Assembly: GCA_900541065.1 (NCBI GenBank)
Contig: UQIE01000006.1
Span: 1 to 64,000 of the forward strand
DNA from: an uncultured Collinsella sp.
GTDB taxonomy: Bacteria > Actinomycetota > Coriobacteriia > Coriobacteriales > Coriobacteriaceae
DNA length: 64,000 bases
Reading direction: 5' to 3'
The notes under the pieces were generated by a model. That model did no database searches and was not told the DNA's origin. It worked only from the letters and a program-made list of their open reading frames with translations. Within the stretch, counting starts at the first letter, position 1. Each line of letters starts with the position of its first letter. This document shows, piece after piece, positions 11,056 through 20,359 of the stretch. The translations under genes and the position numbers were made by a program.

Positions 11056-11946
11056 ATGGCATATCGTCTGGACATCAAGCGCATTCTTTCGCTGAACTTC
11101 TTTCACGATCTGCCCAAGATTATGCTGGGCTGCGCTCTGGCCGCTATCGCGACGGATCTATTTTTGATTCCCAACGGTCTTGCTGCCGGCGGCGTTACGG
11201 GTCTCGCCACGATTATCCAGGCGGTCGGCGCCTCGCATGGCATCTCGCTGCCTGTCGGTATTCAAACCATCGTGATGAATGCCTTGCTGCTGCTGGTCGT
11301 TATGCGCGAGGGTGGCATGTTCTACGTGGTCCAGACGGCGACGGGCTTTGTGCTGCTGGGCTTCTTCACCGACCTGTTTGCTCCGTTTGTGGCGCCGCTG
11401 GCACATGCCGACCTGATGCTGCCCGCTATGTGGGGCGGCATTATCACGGGCATCGGCTACGGCATGGTGCTGCGCGCCGGTGCCAACACTGGCGGCTCAG
11501 ACACCATCGGTCAGATTATCTCGCGCAACACATCGCTGCCGGTTGGCTCGACCGTCATGGCGATCGACGTTGCCGTGTGCGCGCTGTCGGCCCCAGTCTT
11601 TTCGGTCGAAAACGCGCTGTATGCGGGCCTTTCGATGGTCGTTAGCGGCTACGTGATCGATGCCGTGGTCGACGGCGGCAACAGGCGCCGTATGGTGCTC
11701 ATCATCTCGGACAAGTTTCCCGATATCGCGGCCGACATCATGTATGGCTTGGGTCGCGGCTGCACCAAGTTTAAGGCGACCGGCATGTACTCGGGTGCCG
11801 AGAAGCCAGTGATCATGGTAATCGTGAGTCGTCGCGAACTCAACACACTCAAGACGATCGTGCGCGAGCGCGACCCGCGCGCCATCGTGACGGTGGCCGA
11901 TGTCACGGAGACCTTCGGTGAGGGCTTCAAGGACATTAACGCGTAG
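11056..11946 (+). CDS. YitT family membrane protein (DUF2179 C-terminus)
   Basis: A 296-residue protein with about five to six hydrophobic segments in residues 15-180, then a soluble C-terminal domain of about 80 residues (ADIMYGLGRGCTKFKATG) matching the DUF2179 domain of YitT/YebE-type proteins. Its function is not established; the soluble domain is thought to bind a ligand. The start at 11056 is chosen because GAGGGAGG is 6-8 bases upstream. It stands alone between the prfB terminator and the transketolase genes. Confidence 0.85.
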   Translation: MAYRLDIKRILSLNFFHDLPKIMLGCALAAIATDLFLIPNGLAAGGVTGLATIIQAVGASHGISLPVGIQTIVMNALLLLVVMREGGMFYVVQTATGFVLLGFFTDLFAPFVAPLAHADLMLPAMWGGIITGIGYGMVLRAGANTGGSDTIGQIISRNTSLPVGSTVMAIDVAVCALSAPVFSVENALYAGLSMVVSGYVIDAVVDGGNRRRMVLIISDKFPDIAADIMYGLGRGCTKFKATGMYSGAEKPVIMVIVSRRELNTLKTIVRERDPRAIVTVADVTETFGEGFKDINA

Positions 11947-12153
11947 GGTCGACTGCGTTCCATCCAAAAGACGTTCACATTGATAAACCGTTTCATCAGC
12001 GGTTCTGCCTGCTAAATTGCTCAAATAATGATAAATACTCTGGTAAAGCTTCCGGTTTCCAGCATAATGAATGACGTACGTGCATCGCGGCTGGGTTGGG
12101 ACGACCTTCTGTGCCGTGCGCATCTTGTCTAAAGAGGATGAAAGGAAGGCACA

Positions 12154-12984
12154 ATGAGCGACGAAGAGCTCAAAAAGGTTGCCAACGAGGTAAGGAAGGG
12201 CATCGTCACCGGCGTGCACGCTGCCAAGTCCGGCCATCCGGGCGGTTCGCTCGGCGCTGCCGACATCATGACCTATCTGTACTTTGAGGAAATGAACGTC
12301 GACCCGGCCGACCCCCGCAAGGCCGACCGCGATCGCTTCGTGCTTTCCAAGGGCCACTGCGCGCCTGGTCTGTACGCCGTGCTCGCCGAGCGCGGGTTCT
12401 TCCCCAAGGAGGATCTCGAGACGCTGCGCCACATCGGCAGCCACCTGCAGGGTCACCCCAACATGAACGACACCCCGGGCGTCGACATGTCCACCGGTTC
12501 GCTCGGCCAGGGCATCTCCGCCGCCGTGGGCATGGCCGTTGCCGCCAAGCACTGGGGCGATGACTATCGCACCTACGCCCTGCTGGGCGACGGCGAGAGC
12601 GAGGAGGGCCAGGTCTGGGAGGCCGCCATGTTTGCCGGCAACCAGCAGCTCGATAACCTCTGCGTGATCGTCGACCACAACGGCCTGCAGATCGACGGCC
12701 CCGTCGAGGAGGTCAACGACCCCATGCCGCTCGCCGACAAGTTCCGCGCCTTCAAGTTCCATGTGGTGGAGCTCGCCGACGGCAACGACTTCGATCAGAT
12801 TCGCGCCGCTTTTGCCGAGGCCCGCGCTACCAAGGGCCAGCCGACCGCCATTATCGCCGAGACCATGAAGGGCAAGGGCGTCTCCTTTATGGAGAACCAG
12901 GTGGGTTGGCACGGTAAGGCCCCCAACGATGAACAGTTTGAGCAGGCCATGGCAGAGCTCACGGCCGCCGGAGAGGAGCTCTAG
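12154..12984 (+). CDS. Transketolase, N-terminal subunit
   Basis: A 276-residue thiamine-diphosphate-binding half of a split transketolase of the non-oxidative pentose phosphate pathway. GHPGGSLGAADI lies near residue 28, the ThDP-motif GDGESEEGQVWEA near residue 147, and WHGKAPN close to the C-terminus. The ribosome-binding site GAAAGGAAGG precedes ATG 12154. The C-terminal half follows after one base, and the two polypeptides must assemble for activity. The 207-bp upstream gap has no promoter I can defend. Confidence 0.93.
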   Translation: MSDEELKKVANEVRKGIVTGVHAAKSGHPGGSLGAADIMTYLYFEEMNVDPADPRKADRDRFVLSKGHCAPGLYAVLAERGFFPKEDLETLRHIGSHLQGHPNMNDTPGVDMSTGSLGQGISAAVGMAVAAKHWGDDYRTYALLGDGESEEGQVWEAAMFAGNQQLDNLCVIVDHNGLQIDGPVEEVNDPMPLADKFRAFKFHVVELADGNDFDQIRAAFAEARATKGQPTAIIAETMKGKGVSFMENQVGWHGKAPNDEQFEQAMAELTAAGEEL

Positions 12985-12985
12985 G

Positions 12986-13927
12986 ATGGCAGACGTCAAG
13001 AAAATCGCCACGCGCGTAAGCTACGGCGAGGCTCTCGTCGAGCTCGCCAACGAGCACGATGACTTTGTGGTCCTCGACGCCGACCTGGCCGCCGCCACGC
13101 AGACCGGCAAGTTCAAGGCCGCCTGCCCCGACCGCTTTTTCGATGTGGGCATCGCCGAGAGCAACCTGATGGGTGTCGCCGCCGGTATCGCAACCACCGG
13201 CCGCGTCGCCTTCGCGAGCAGCTTTGCCATGTTTGCCGCCGGCCGCGCCTTTGAGCAGGTCCGCAACTCCATCGGCTACCCGCATCTCAACGTTAAGATC
13301 GGTGCCACGCACGCCGGTATCTCGGTGGGCGAGGACGGCGCCACGCACCAGTGCTGCGAGGATATCGCCCTGATGCGCGTCATCCCCGGCATGACCGTGA
13401 TCGTTCCCGCCGACGACGTCGAGGCCCGCGCCGTGACGCGTGCCGCCTACGAGTGCGACGGCCCCGTGTACATGCGCTTTGCCCGTCTGGCCTCGCCGGT
13501 TATCAACGACCCCGAGACCTACAAGTTCGAGGTAGGCAAGGGCATCGTCATGCGCGAGGGCGCCGACGTCACCATCATCGCCTGCGGCCTGATGGTCGGC
13601 GAGGCGCTCGAGGCCGCTGAGCAGCTTGCTGCCGAGGGCATCGATTCCGAGGTCATCAACATGCACACCATCAAGCCCATCGATGCCGACCTGATCGTCA
13701 AGAGCGCCACCAAGACCGGCCATGTCGTGACCGTCGAGGAGCACTCCGTGATCGGTGGCCTGGGCAGCGCCGTCGCCGACGTCCTGTGCGAGCAGTGCCC
13801 GACGCCGCTTAAGAAGATTGGCGTCAACGATACCTTCGGCGAGTCCGGTCCGGGTGCCGAGCTCCTGCACAAGTACGGCCTGGACGCCGCCGACATCGTG
13901 GCGACCACCAAGGAGTTCTTGGCCTAA
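12986..13927 (+). CDS. Transketolase, C-terminal subunit
   Basis: A 313-residue partner of the preceding gene, carrying the pyrimidine-binding domain (DAD near residue 26, GIAESNLMGVAAGIA near 55) and the transketolase C-terminal domain. The frame opens earlier, but the ATG one base after the stop of the first subunit is the natural start, with GGAGAGGAG in the end of that gene as ribosome-binding site. A bidirectional terminator at 13980-14020 separates it from the convergent zinc-ribbon gene. Confidence 0.93.
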   Translation: MADVKKIATRVSYGEALVELANEHDDFVVLDADLAAATQTGKFKAACPDRFFDVGIAESNLMGVAAGIATTGRVAFASSFAMFAAGRAFEQVRNSIGYPHLNVKIGATHAGISVGEDGATHQCCEDIALMRVIPGMTVIVPADDVEARAVTRAAYECDGPVYMRFARLASPVINDPETYKFEVGKGIVMREGADVTIIACGLMVGEALEAAEQLAAEGIDSEVINMHTIKPIDADLIVKSATKTGHVVTVEEHSVIGGLGSAVADVLCEQCPTPLKKIGVNDTFGESGPGAELLHKYGLDAADIVATTKEFLA

Positions 13928-13979
13928 GGCGTTTTGCGTTGTCTTACCTTGAGAGCCGTTCCCGTATTGGGCAATAAAT

Positions 13980-14020
13980 AAGCCGGGGTGCCTTCCATGT
14001 GGGGGCACCCCGGCTTTGTG
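13980..14020. terminator. Bidirectional terminator
   Basis: AAGCCGGGGTGCC pairs perfectly with GGCACCCCGGCTT between two convergent genes. T-rich sequence follows on the plus side. Confidence 0.8.
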
Positions 14021-14042
14021 TTTGGGGGAGGCAGAGAAGAAG

Positions 14043-15311
14043 TCAGAGGAGCTTCACGGTTGGGGCCAGGGCGCCGGCAAAGATGTCATCTGCCTTGAAG
14101 AGCGTTTTAGAATCCGGTGCGTTTGCGGCTTTCATTTCGGAGACGATGGTGTCGAATGAGATGGCTCCCAAGGACTGTAAATCGAGGGTCTCGCGAGCGG
14201 CATCATCCGAGCAGATGCTGGAGCTGGATGAGAATTTGGAAAGATGAGCCGTCGCGGCGTCGTAGGACCAGCGCGTAATCCATATTTCTACATAGCGACC
14301 GCCGCCAAGGTTAATGTCCTTTACACACCCGCCGCTGATATCGCCGCCGCCCCATACCTCATGGTCGTATCCGGAAAGACTGCCGATGTATTTGTCGGGA
14401 TAGGCGGTCGAGTACAGCCCTATCGAATCCCCGTCGACCTTCGCCGTGACCCTGCCGTCCCAGTACTCGGGCAGGTCGACGCTGAAGGTCTGGGCCTCGA
14501 TGTGGCGTGCGGCGGCTTTGCGCTGTTCCTCGGCCTGGCGCGCCGCTTCCTCTTCGGCGGCTTTCTTGGCCGCGACGGCGGTGTCGCGGCGGTTCGTTGC
14601 GGCGTGTTGCAGCGCATCGACGTTGGGCGCGTCCTTGCCCTTGTATGCCATGGCGAGTGTCACGGCGTTGTTGATCTCGTCGTCAGTCACGTCGACAGCA
14701 TCGATGGGCGTAAAGTCCAAAACCGAATCCTGCTCGGCGAGTTCTGCCAAGTTGATCTTCTCGCCCTTGGCAAAAGCGTCGTCGAGCGTGAGCTCGGCCT
14801 TTGTGCAAGGCACCTGGTAGATAGTGCCCTCGGCGGCGATGGGGGAGCCTGCCGCCTTGAGCGTGTACTTGCCCTGGATAAGCTTGATGCCCGAGCCGTC
14901 AGAAGCGACATATTCGACCTTGTCGACCTTCTTTCCGTCGACCGTCTTGCCCTTTACGCGCACCGGCACACGAGAAGCGCCGTTATCGGTGTCCCAGCCT
15001 TCAGCCTTTACGCTCACCACGAGCGCATGCTTGGAATGAGCCGACTCATACTGCTCCTGCTCCTGAACATGCTGCTGATACAGGTGATACGCCAGCCCAC
15101 CGCCCCCGCCAACAACAAGTATCGCCGCGCAGACGATAGCGATTACGACGCCTTTCTTGGGCTTCTTGCTGGGGGCGGGCGAACCCACAGGTGCCGGCAC
15201 AACCGCGGACTCGGCTACGGGCATAGCCTGTGTCCCGTCAAGCGCGGCCCCACATCCCACGCAAAACCGAGCCTCATCAGCAAGTTCAGCACCACAATAC
15301 GGACAAACCAT
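14043..15311 (-). CDS. Zinc-ribbon membrane-anchored protein
   Basis: A 422-residue protein starting with a zinc ribbon (MVCPYCGAELADEARFCVGC, two CxxC pairs). A Pro/Lys linker and one transmembrane segment (GVVIAIVCAAILVVGGGGG, about residues 55-75) follow, then an extracytoplasmic region. Within it, around residues 245-275, is an Ala/Glu/Arg-rich coiled-coil stretch, and the last 140 residues form a Trp/Tyr/Gly-rich domain. Function is unknown; architecture recalls sensors or cell-surface proteins with a cytoplasmic zinc ribbon. The start is ATG 15311, with GGAGG upstream, rather than the upstream in-frame codons. Confidence 0.75.
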   Translation of the reverse strand: MVCPYCGAELADEARFCVGCGAALDGTQAMPVAESAVVPAPVGSPAPSKKPKKGVVIAIVCAAILVVGGGGGLAYHLYQQHVQEQEQYESAHSKHALVVSVKAEGWDTDNGASRVPVRVKGKTVDGKKVDKVEYVASDGSGIKLIQGKYTLKAAGSPIAAEGTIYQVPCTKAELTLDDAFAKGEKINLAELAEQDSVLDFTPIDAVDVTDDEINNAVTLAMAYKGKDAPNVDALQHAATNRRDTAVAAKKAAEEEAARQAEEQRKAAARHIEAQTFSVDLPEYWDGRVTAKVDGDSIGLYSTAYPDKYIGSLSGYDHEVWGGGDISGGCVKDINLGGGRYVEIWITRWSYDAATAHLSKFSSSSSICSDDAARETLDLQSLGAISFDTIVSEMKAANAPDSKTLFKADDIFAGALAPTVKLL

Positions 15312-15401
15312 ACCAACCTCCAGCAAGCCTAGAGCTACCCATCTAGCCCAACTGTAAAGCGAAAACCCCACCCCAAGTTGCGCAACAATGAGCCCCAATA
15401 T

Positions 15402-15470
15402 AAGTTGCGGTGAAATAGGGACTGATTAGGGCTTTTAACTGCTAAAACAGTCCCTATTTCACCGCAACTT
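15402..15470. repeat. Family B 69-bp palindrome
   Basis: The left arm begins AAGTTGCGGTGAAATAG and the right arm ends CTATTTCACCGCAACTT. The 23-bp arms are perfectly complementary around a 23-base loop. Other copies of exactly the same length lie at 24671, 38999 and 48241. Confidence 0.88.
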
Positions 15471-15500
15471 CTAAAGAGGCCCCTTAGTAGCCGCAGGCCA

Positions 15501-15613
15501 GGCACAGGGTTACCTCCCAAATCTTTCCGCAGGACGGAGGAGCCCCCGCAGCGCGAAGCGCGCAGCGGGGGCTCCGACATGTCCGAGGACGATTTGGGAG
15601 GTAACCCTGTGCC
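15501..15613. repeat. Large 113-bp hairpin with nested stems
   Basis: The outer arms are 23 bp and perfect (15501-15523 with 15591-15613; they begin GGCACAGGGTTACC). A second perfect 11-bp stem GGAGCCCCCGC (15539-15549) with GCGGGGGCTCC (15565-15575) lies inside, and a third short GCGCG stem closes the tip. It sits in the 411-bp gap upstream of ftsE, next to a family B unit. No coding role is visible. Confidence 0.8.
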
Positions 15614-15722
15614 CGGCCGGACAGATCCCAAAGCCCGCCATGCTTCTTATGTGCAGCAAAGGCAATGCTGCTAAAATACAAAGCGCTCATGTAGTTTAAA
15701 CGCACGACGATAAGGAGCACCA

Positions 15723-16943
15723 GTGGGTAACCACTTCCGTACCTCCGGTGCGGGCGATGATGCCCCCAAGACGCAGGCAGGCGTCCAGGGCAGTCGTTTC
15801 GCCACTCCGGATTCAGAGGGCCAGCCTGTTGCTCAGGCCCCCGCTCAGCCGGCAGATCAGGCACAGCCGGCATCCGATCCCTTTGCCTACAATCCAACCA
15901 GCGATGTCGCGCTTTCCGGCACGGCGGGTTTTGAGCCCGTTCAGGTCGTGACCGCTCGCGTGGAGCAGCCTCAGGCTGGTGCCGCCACGCCGCAGCCTAC
16001 CATGGCCGGCATTCCCGACCCCTTGGCCCCTGCGACGCCGGCTCCTCAGCCTGCGCAGTCCGGTCTCTTTGCCGCTATTCCCGACCCCACGCAGCCTGCT
16101 GCCCCGGTGGTCGAGAGCGATCAGGCAGCCGAGGTCGCAAGCCTCGATAACGCGCTCAACAACCCCGATTTTACGTCGGTGTTTGCGCCCATCGATCCGC
16201 AGGCCAGCCGCAAGAAGATGGCCAAGCAGGCCGGTGTCGAGCCCGTCATCCTTATGGAGCATGTCACCAAGATCTATCCGGCGCAGCCCAACAAGCCTGC
16301 ACTCGACGACATCAACATCGAGATCTATCCGGGTGAGTTCGTCTTCTTGGTCGGTCACTCCGGCTCGGGTAAGACCACGCTGCTGTCGACGCTCAACCGC
16401 GACGTCAAGCCGACGAGCGGCCGCATCTTGGTTGCCGGTCAGGACCTCATGAAGATCAAGAACCGCAAGGTTCCGTTCCTGCGCCGCCAGATTGGCGCCG
16501 TGTTCCAGGACTTTAAGCTTCTGCCGCAAAAAACCGCCTACGAAAACGTGGCGTTTGCCCTGCAGTGCATCGGCAAGCCCAAGGGCGTCATTCGCAGCCA
16601 GGTGCCCGAGGCGCTGCGTCTGGTCGGCCTGGCCGATCAGATGGACTCGCTGCCCGACCAGCTTTCCGGTGGCGAGCAGCAGCGCGTTGCCGTCGCCCGC
16701 GCTATGGTCAACCGTCCGCCGCTGCTGATCTGCGACGAGCCCACGGGTAACCTCGACCCGGCGATCTCGCTGGGCATCATGAAGCTGCTCGAGCGTATTA
16801 ACCGCACCGGCACCACCGTGATCGTCGCCACGCACGACCGCGAGATGGTCGATAGCATGCACCGTCGCGTGATCGCCCTCGAGGGCGGCCACGTTATCCG
16901 CGACCAGGAGAGGGGAGGTTACGGCAACTATGGCACCAACTAA
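15723..16943 (+). CDS. ftsE: Cell division ATP-binding protein FtsE with long N-terminal extension
   Basis: A 406-residue protein whose residues about 178-406 form a complete FtsE ABC ATPase: Walker A GHSGSGKTT near 211, signature LSGGEQQRVAVARA near 313, Walker B LLICDEPTGNLD near 335 and H-loop THDRE near 365. Residues 1-175 are a Pro/Ala/Gln-rich, probably disordered extension not found in typical FtsE proteins of about 225 residues. The start is GTG 15723 with AAGGAG 8 bases upstream; no stop interrupts the extension. It overlaps ftsX by 14 bases. FtsEX controls peptidoglycan hydrolases at the division site. Confidence 0.93.
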   Translation: MGNHFRTSGAGDDAPKTQAGVQGSRFATPDSEGQPVAQAPAQPADQAQPASDPFAYNPTSDVALSGTAGFEPVQVVTARVEQPQAGAATPQPTMAGIPDPLAPATPAPQPAQSGLFAAIPDPTQPAAPVVESDQAAEVASLDNALNNPDFTSVFAPIDPQASRKKMAKQAGVEPVILMEHVTKIYPAQPNKPALDDINIEIYPGEFVFLVGHSGSGKTTLLSTLNRDVKPTSGRILVAGQDLMKIKNRKVPFLRRQIGAVFQDFKLLPQKTAYENVAFALQCIGKPKGVIRSQVPEALRLVGLADQMDSLPDQLSGGEQQRVAVARAMVNRPPLLICDEPTGNLDPAISLGIMKLLERINRTGTTVIVATHDREMVDSMHRRVIALEGGHVIRDQERGGYGNYGTN

Positions 16944-17850
16944 CGTGGGCTACTCCTTCAAAGAGGCAATCAGCCACTTCTTCCGTAACTGGACTACCTC
17001 GCTCGGCGCCGTCATCACGATCTTCCTTTCGCTGTTTATCATCGGCCTGTTCATCATGGGCTCCGCGATGCTGAACTCCGTGATCGGCACCGTCGAGGAT
17101 CAGGTTGTCATCAACGCGTTCATTAGTGATGACGCCGATCAGGCCGATGTTCAGGCTTTTGAGGCCGAGCTTAAGACGTGGAATAACGTCAAGTCCGTGA
17201 CCTATAAGGACAAGGACGACGCACTGGCCGAGTACACGAGCAAGATGTCGGGCAACGCCGACGCCACCATGAGCGCGCTCGATGGCCAGAACCCGCTGCC
17301 GGCTTCCTTCGCTATTGAGATGGACGATCCGTCCAAGGTCGAGAGCACGGCAGAGAAGCTCAAGAAGGATGCCGATTTCCAGAAGATCGCGGATGACGGC
17401 GACGTCAACGCGAGCGTGCTGTACGGCCAGGAGGAAGTGAGCCGCCTGTTCCAGGTGACCAACTACATCCGCATCGCCGCCGTGGTGCTCGTTGGCCTGC
17501 TGACTTTTATCGCGTTCATCTTTATCAACAACACGATTCGCCTGTCCATTACGGCGCGTCGTCGTGAGATTGCGATTATGCGTCTGGTCGGCGCCAGCAA
17601 CGGCTTCATTCGTGGCCCGTTTATCACCGAGGGCGTACTGCAGGCCATTTTGGGCTCGCTGCTTTCCATCGGCGTTCTGGAGCTGCTGCGCAATCTGATG
17701 ATTCCGCGTTTGCAGGAGAGCATCGGCTGGATGTCGTTTGCCCTGCCGATGCAGTACTACCTGGTGACCTATGCTGCGCTGATTCTGGTCGGCGTGATTA
17801 TCGGCCTCTTTGGTTCTGCCATCGCCATGCGTCGCTACCTGCGCGTGTAG
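16930..17850 (+). CDS. ftsX: Cell division protein FtsX
   Basis: A 306-residue membrane partner of FtsE. One transmembrane helix lies near residues 25-50 and three in residues 180-305, with an extracytoplasmic loop of about 130 residues between helices one and two. That loop (from QVVINAFISDDADQADVQAF) is where FtsX recruits a murein hydrolase or its activator. It starts inside ftsE, indicating coupled expression. No hydrolase gene follows; a terminator and an 84-bp palindrome come next. Confidence 0.94.
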   Translation: MAPTNVGYSFKEAISHFFRNWTTSLGAVITIFLSLFIIGLFIMGSAMLNSVIGTVEDQVVINAFISDDADQADVQAFEAELKTWNNVKSVTYKDKDDALAEYTSKMSGNADATMSALDGQNPLPASFAIEMDDPSKVESTAEKLKKDADFQKIADDGDVNASVLYGQEEVSRLFQVTNYIRIAAVVLVGLLTFIAFIFINNTIRLSITARRREIAIMRLVGASNGFIRGPFITEGVLQAILGSLLSIGVLELLRNLMIPRLQESIGWMSFALPMQYYLVTYAALILVGVIIGLFGSAIAMRRYLRV

Positions 17851-17874
17851 GCATGCCTGGAATTCATCCCTTCC

Positions 17875-17911
17875 AACGGGTCGTCTCTTTTGGGGGCGGC
17901 CCGTTTTTTTT
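17875..17911 (+). terminator. Terminator after ftsX
   Basis: AACGGGTCGTC (17875-17885) pairs with GGCGGCCCGTT, using two G-T pairs, and is followed by seven or eight T residues. Confidence 0.8.
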
Positions 17912-17995
17912 GATCCCTAGGGGACGGCAGGATTGCGGATCATCGTGGCGCTGGTCTATCTATGTGACCCGCAATCCTGCCGTCCCCTAGGGATC
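17912..17995. repeat. 84-bp palindrome (family F, single copy)
   Basis: Perfect 27-bp arms, 17912-17938 and 17969-17995, begin GATCCCTAGGGGACGG and enclose a 30-base loop. It lies directly after the ftsX terminator and about 50 bp before rnr. It shares only the GGGGAC word with families C and E, and only one copy is seen in the window. Confidence 0.8.
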
Positions 17996-18046
17996 ATTTG
18001 GGTAGACTCTTGGGGTGTAAACGGCCATCGATAGTAAGGAGGCGCC

Positions 18047-20182
18047 ATGGGGCGCAATAACAAGCATAAGCGTGGAGCTCGCAATAAGCGCGGGCCGGTG
18101 CGCAGCGAGCGTCGCCCGAGTCTGACCGGACGCGTGCAGCTCCATGAGCATAGTGCCTACGTTGTAACCGAAAACGGCGACTACAAGGTCATGGGCCGCG
18201 GCAAGCGCGAGATTATGGACGGCGATACCGTTGCCGTGAGCATTAAGAACAGCCCGCATGGCGAGCGCCGCGCCGTAATCGAGGGCGTCGTCGAGCGTGC
18301 GGCCATTAGTGTGGTGGGCACGTACCAGACCGCCGGCCCGCTCGGGGTGATCGAGCCGCTTGATTCTCGCCTTAAGGCCGATTTCTTTATTCTGCCGGAG
18401 GACACCTCGGCGGAGCGCTTGGGCGTTCATCCGGGTGATGCGGTCGTCGCACGCATTCTGACATATCCGACGCGCCTGGAATCGGGCACCGTGACGATCG
18501 AGCGCCGTATTGGCGGAGATGACGCGCCCGATTTGGGCGTTCAGTATGTGATGGCGCGCTATGGCTATACCGATACGTATCCCGAGGCCGCGCTAGCCGA
18601 GGCCGAGGCACTTTCGCTCGATGTGGCCTCGGCACTCAAGGACCCACTCCGCCGAGACCTGCGCGACCGCTTTGTCATTACGATTGACCCGGTCGACGCG
18701 CGCGACTTTGACGACGCCATCTCGCTGGAGCGCACGCCCGAGGGTGGCTACAAGCTGGGTGTCCATATTGCCGACGTTTCGCACTATGTTGCTTGGGACG
18801 GACATATCGATCTGGAAGCCCGCCATCGCACGACGTCGGTGTATCTTGCCGATCGCGTGTTGCCCATGTTGCCCGAGCGCCTGTCGAACGATTTGTGCTC
18901 GCTGCGTCCCGACGAGGATCGCTTGGCGTTTACCGTCGACATCGAGCTCGACGCACAGGGTCGCGTGCGCCATTACGATCCCTATCCCAGCGTGATCCGC
19001 TCGCGCGTGCGCATGGACTACGACGGCGCCGAGGCGCTGCTGGTGCGCGCCGGTGCGGTGGAGTATTCGGTGCTGGAGGGTGCCGCCGAGGATGTTGCCG
19101 CGGTTGAAGCCTCGCGCGAGGAAGCGCTTGAGCGCGGTCTTGCGTGCGAGGAGACTGCCCGCGGCTACAACATCGACCTCGGCGATTTCCTTGTCGCCGC
19201 GAACGAACTCGCCGAACTTCGCCGTCGTATTCGTCGCGCCCGCGGCTCAGTCGATTTTGACACGGCCGAGATTCGCGCTCTATTGGATGAGGACGGAGTG
19301 CCCGTGCAGATTGTGGCGCGTGAGCGTTCGTGTGCCACGTCGCTTATCGAGGAAGCCATGCTGCTCGCCAACGAGTGCGTTGCAGAGTGGCTGGCAGACC
19401 GTGATATCGAGGCCTGCTATCGCGTGCATGAGGATCCGAGCCCCGATAGCCTGCACGGTGCTGCCGTTGCGTTGGCGCAGCTAGGCATCATCGACGATCG
19501 CCGTGCTGCCGGTATTGCCCTGGGGAGCCCCGATGAGCTGCAGGCTGCAGTTGATGCTGCCGCCGGTTCGGCCAACGCACCGCTCGTTAACACGCTGCTT
19601 CTGCGCAGCATGCAGCGCGCGCTGTACAAGCCGCGCAACGAGGGCCACTTTGCGCTCGCCGCGCCGTGCTACTGTCACTTTACGAGTCCCATCCGTCGCT
19701 ACCCCGATCTGGTGGTGCACCGCGTGCTCAAACTGCAGTTGGCCTATGAGCAGCTCGGCGGCAAGGACGCCTTGGTCCGTACGCCGTGGCTGATCGGCAA
19801 GGGGCGCGAGTCGCTGCCGCGCATTCTGCCGCAGATCTGCCGCGCATGTAGCGATGCCGAGCGCGCGGCAGATGCCGCCAGCCATGCGACGCAAAAGATC
19901 AAGATTGCCCAGTACTATGAGGACCGTCTGGGCGAGCGCTATGCCGGAACCGTCTCGTGGGTTAGCAGCATGGGCCTCTTTGTGCGCTTGGACCTGACGC
20001 AGGTCGAAGGCTTGGTTTCGATTAAGAGCCTGGGCAACGAGTGGTTCGAGTTCGACGAGGACGCGCTTACTCTGACGGGCGCCGACACAGGCACCCGTTA
20101 CGAGCTGGGGCAGCGCGTGATTATCGAGGTCTCACGTGTCAATACCACGCGTGGGCACTTGGACTTCAAGCTTATCCATTAG
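18047..20182 (+). CDS. rnr: Ribonuclease R (RNase II/R family)
   Basis: A 711-residue 3'-to-5' exoribonuclease. After a basic N-terminus and a cold-shock-like domain, the RNB catalytic motif DPVDARDFDDAISL lies near residue 216 with the conserved metal-binding Asp residues. The C-terminal S1 RNA-binding domain (GERYAGTVSWVSSMGLFVRL) starts near residue 627. It has a good ribosome-binding site (AAGGAGG). The pairing with smpB 4 kb downstream is common: RNase R and SmpB-tmRNA cooperate in degrading mRNA from stalled ribosomes. Here they are not in one operon. Confidence 0.93.
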   Translation: MGRNNKHKRGARNKRGPVRSERRPSLTGRVQLHEHSAYVVTENGDYKVMGRGKREIMDGDTVAVSIKNSPHGERRAVIEGVVERAAISVVGTYQTAGPLGVIEPLDSRLKADFFILPEDTSAERLGVHPGDAVVARILTYPTRLESGTVTIERRIGGDDAPDLGVQYVMARYGYTDTYPEAALAEAEALSLDVASALKDPLRRDLRDRFVITIDPVDARDFDDAISLERTPEGGYKLGVHIADVSHYVAWDGHIDLEARHRTTSVYLADRVLPMLPERLSNDLCSLRPDEDRLAFTVDIELDAQGRVRHYDPYPSVIRSRVRMDYDGAEALLVRAGAVEYSVLEGAAEDVAAVEASREEALERGLACEETARGYNIDLGDFLVAANELAELRRRIRRARGSVDFDTAEIRALLDEDGVPVQIVARERSCATSLIEEAMLLANECVAEWLADRDIEACYRVHEDPSPDSLHGAAVALAQLGIIDDRRAAGIALGSPDELQAAVDAAAGSANAPLVNTLLLRSMQRALYKPRNEGHFALAAPCYCHFTSPIRRYPDLVVHRVLKLQLAYEQLGGKDALVRTPWLIGKGRESLPRILPQICRACSDAERAADAASHATQKIKIAQYYEDRLGERYAGTVSWVSSMGLFVRLDLTQVEGLVSIKSLGNEWFEFDEDALTLTGADTGTRYELGQRVIIEVSRVNTTRGHLDFKLIH

Positions 20183-20207
20183 CCAAATCCCGACTCATGG
20201 TGGAGGA

Positions 20208-20244
20208 GCGGAGGGCGGCCTTTCGGGACCGCCCTCCGCATTTG
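20208..20244 (+). terminator. Hairpin after rnr
   Basis: GGAGGGCGG pairs with CCGCCCTCC around CCTTTCGGGA. It is a strong stem, but the following CATTTG is only weakly T-rich, so termination may be incomplete. Confidence 0.6.
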
Positions 20245-20302
20245 AATTGTGGCCACCTTACCGTCTGCCTGGCTGCCCGCTTGCCTGCTATTTGGGAGGT
20301 AA

Positions 20303-20339
20303 AACCTACCAAAATAAACCTGTCCCTTTTTGGCAGGTT
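20303..20339. repeat. Family D 37-bp hairpin beside the recombinase gene
   Basis: AACCTACCAAAA (20303-20314) and TTTTGGCAGGTT (20328-20339) differ from the copy at 6804-6840 by one base in the left arm. The loop ATAAACCTGTCCC is identical. It ends 20 bp before the serine recombinase start. Confidence 0.75.
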
Positions 20340-20359
20340 TACAAGAAAGCGGGGATGAG

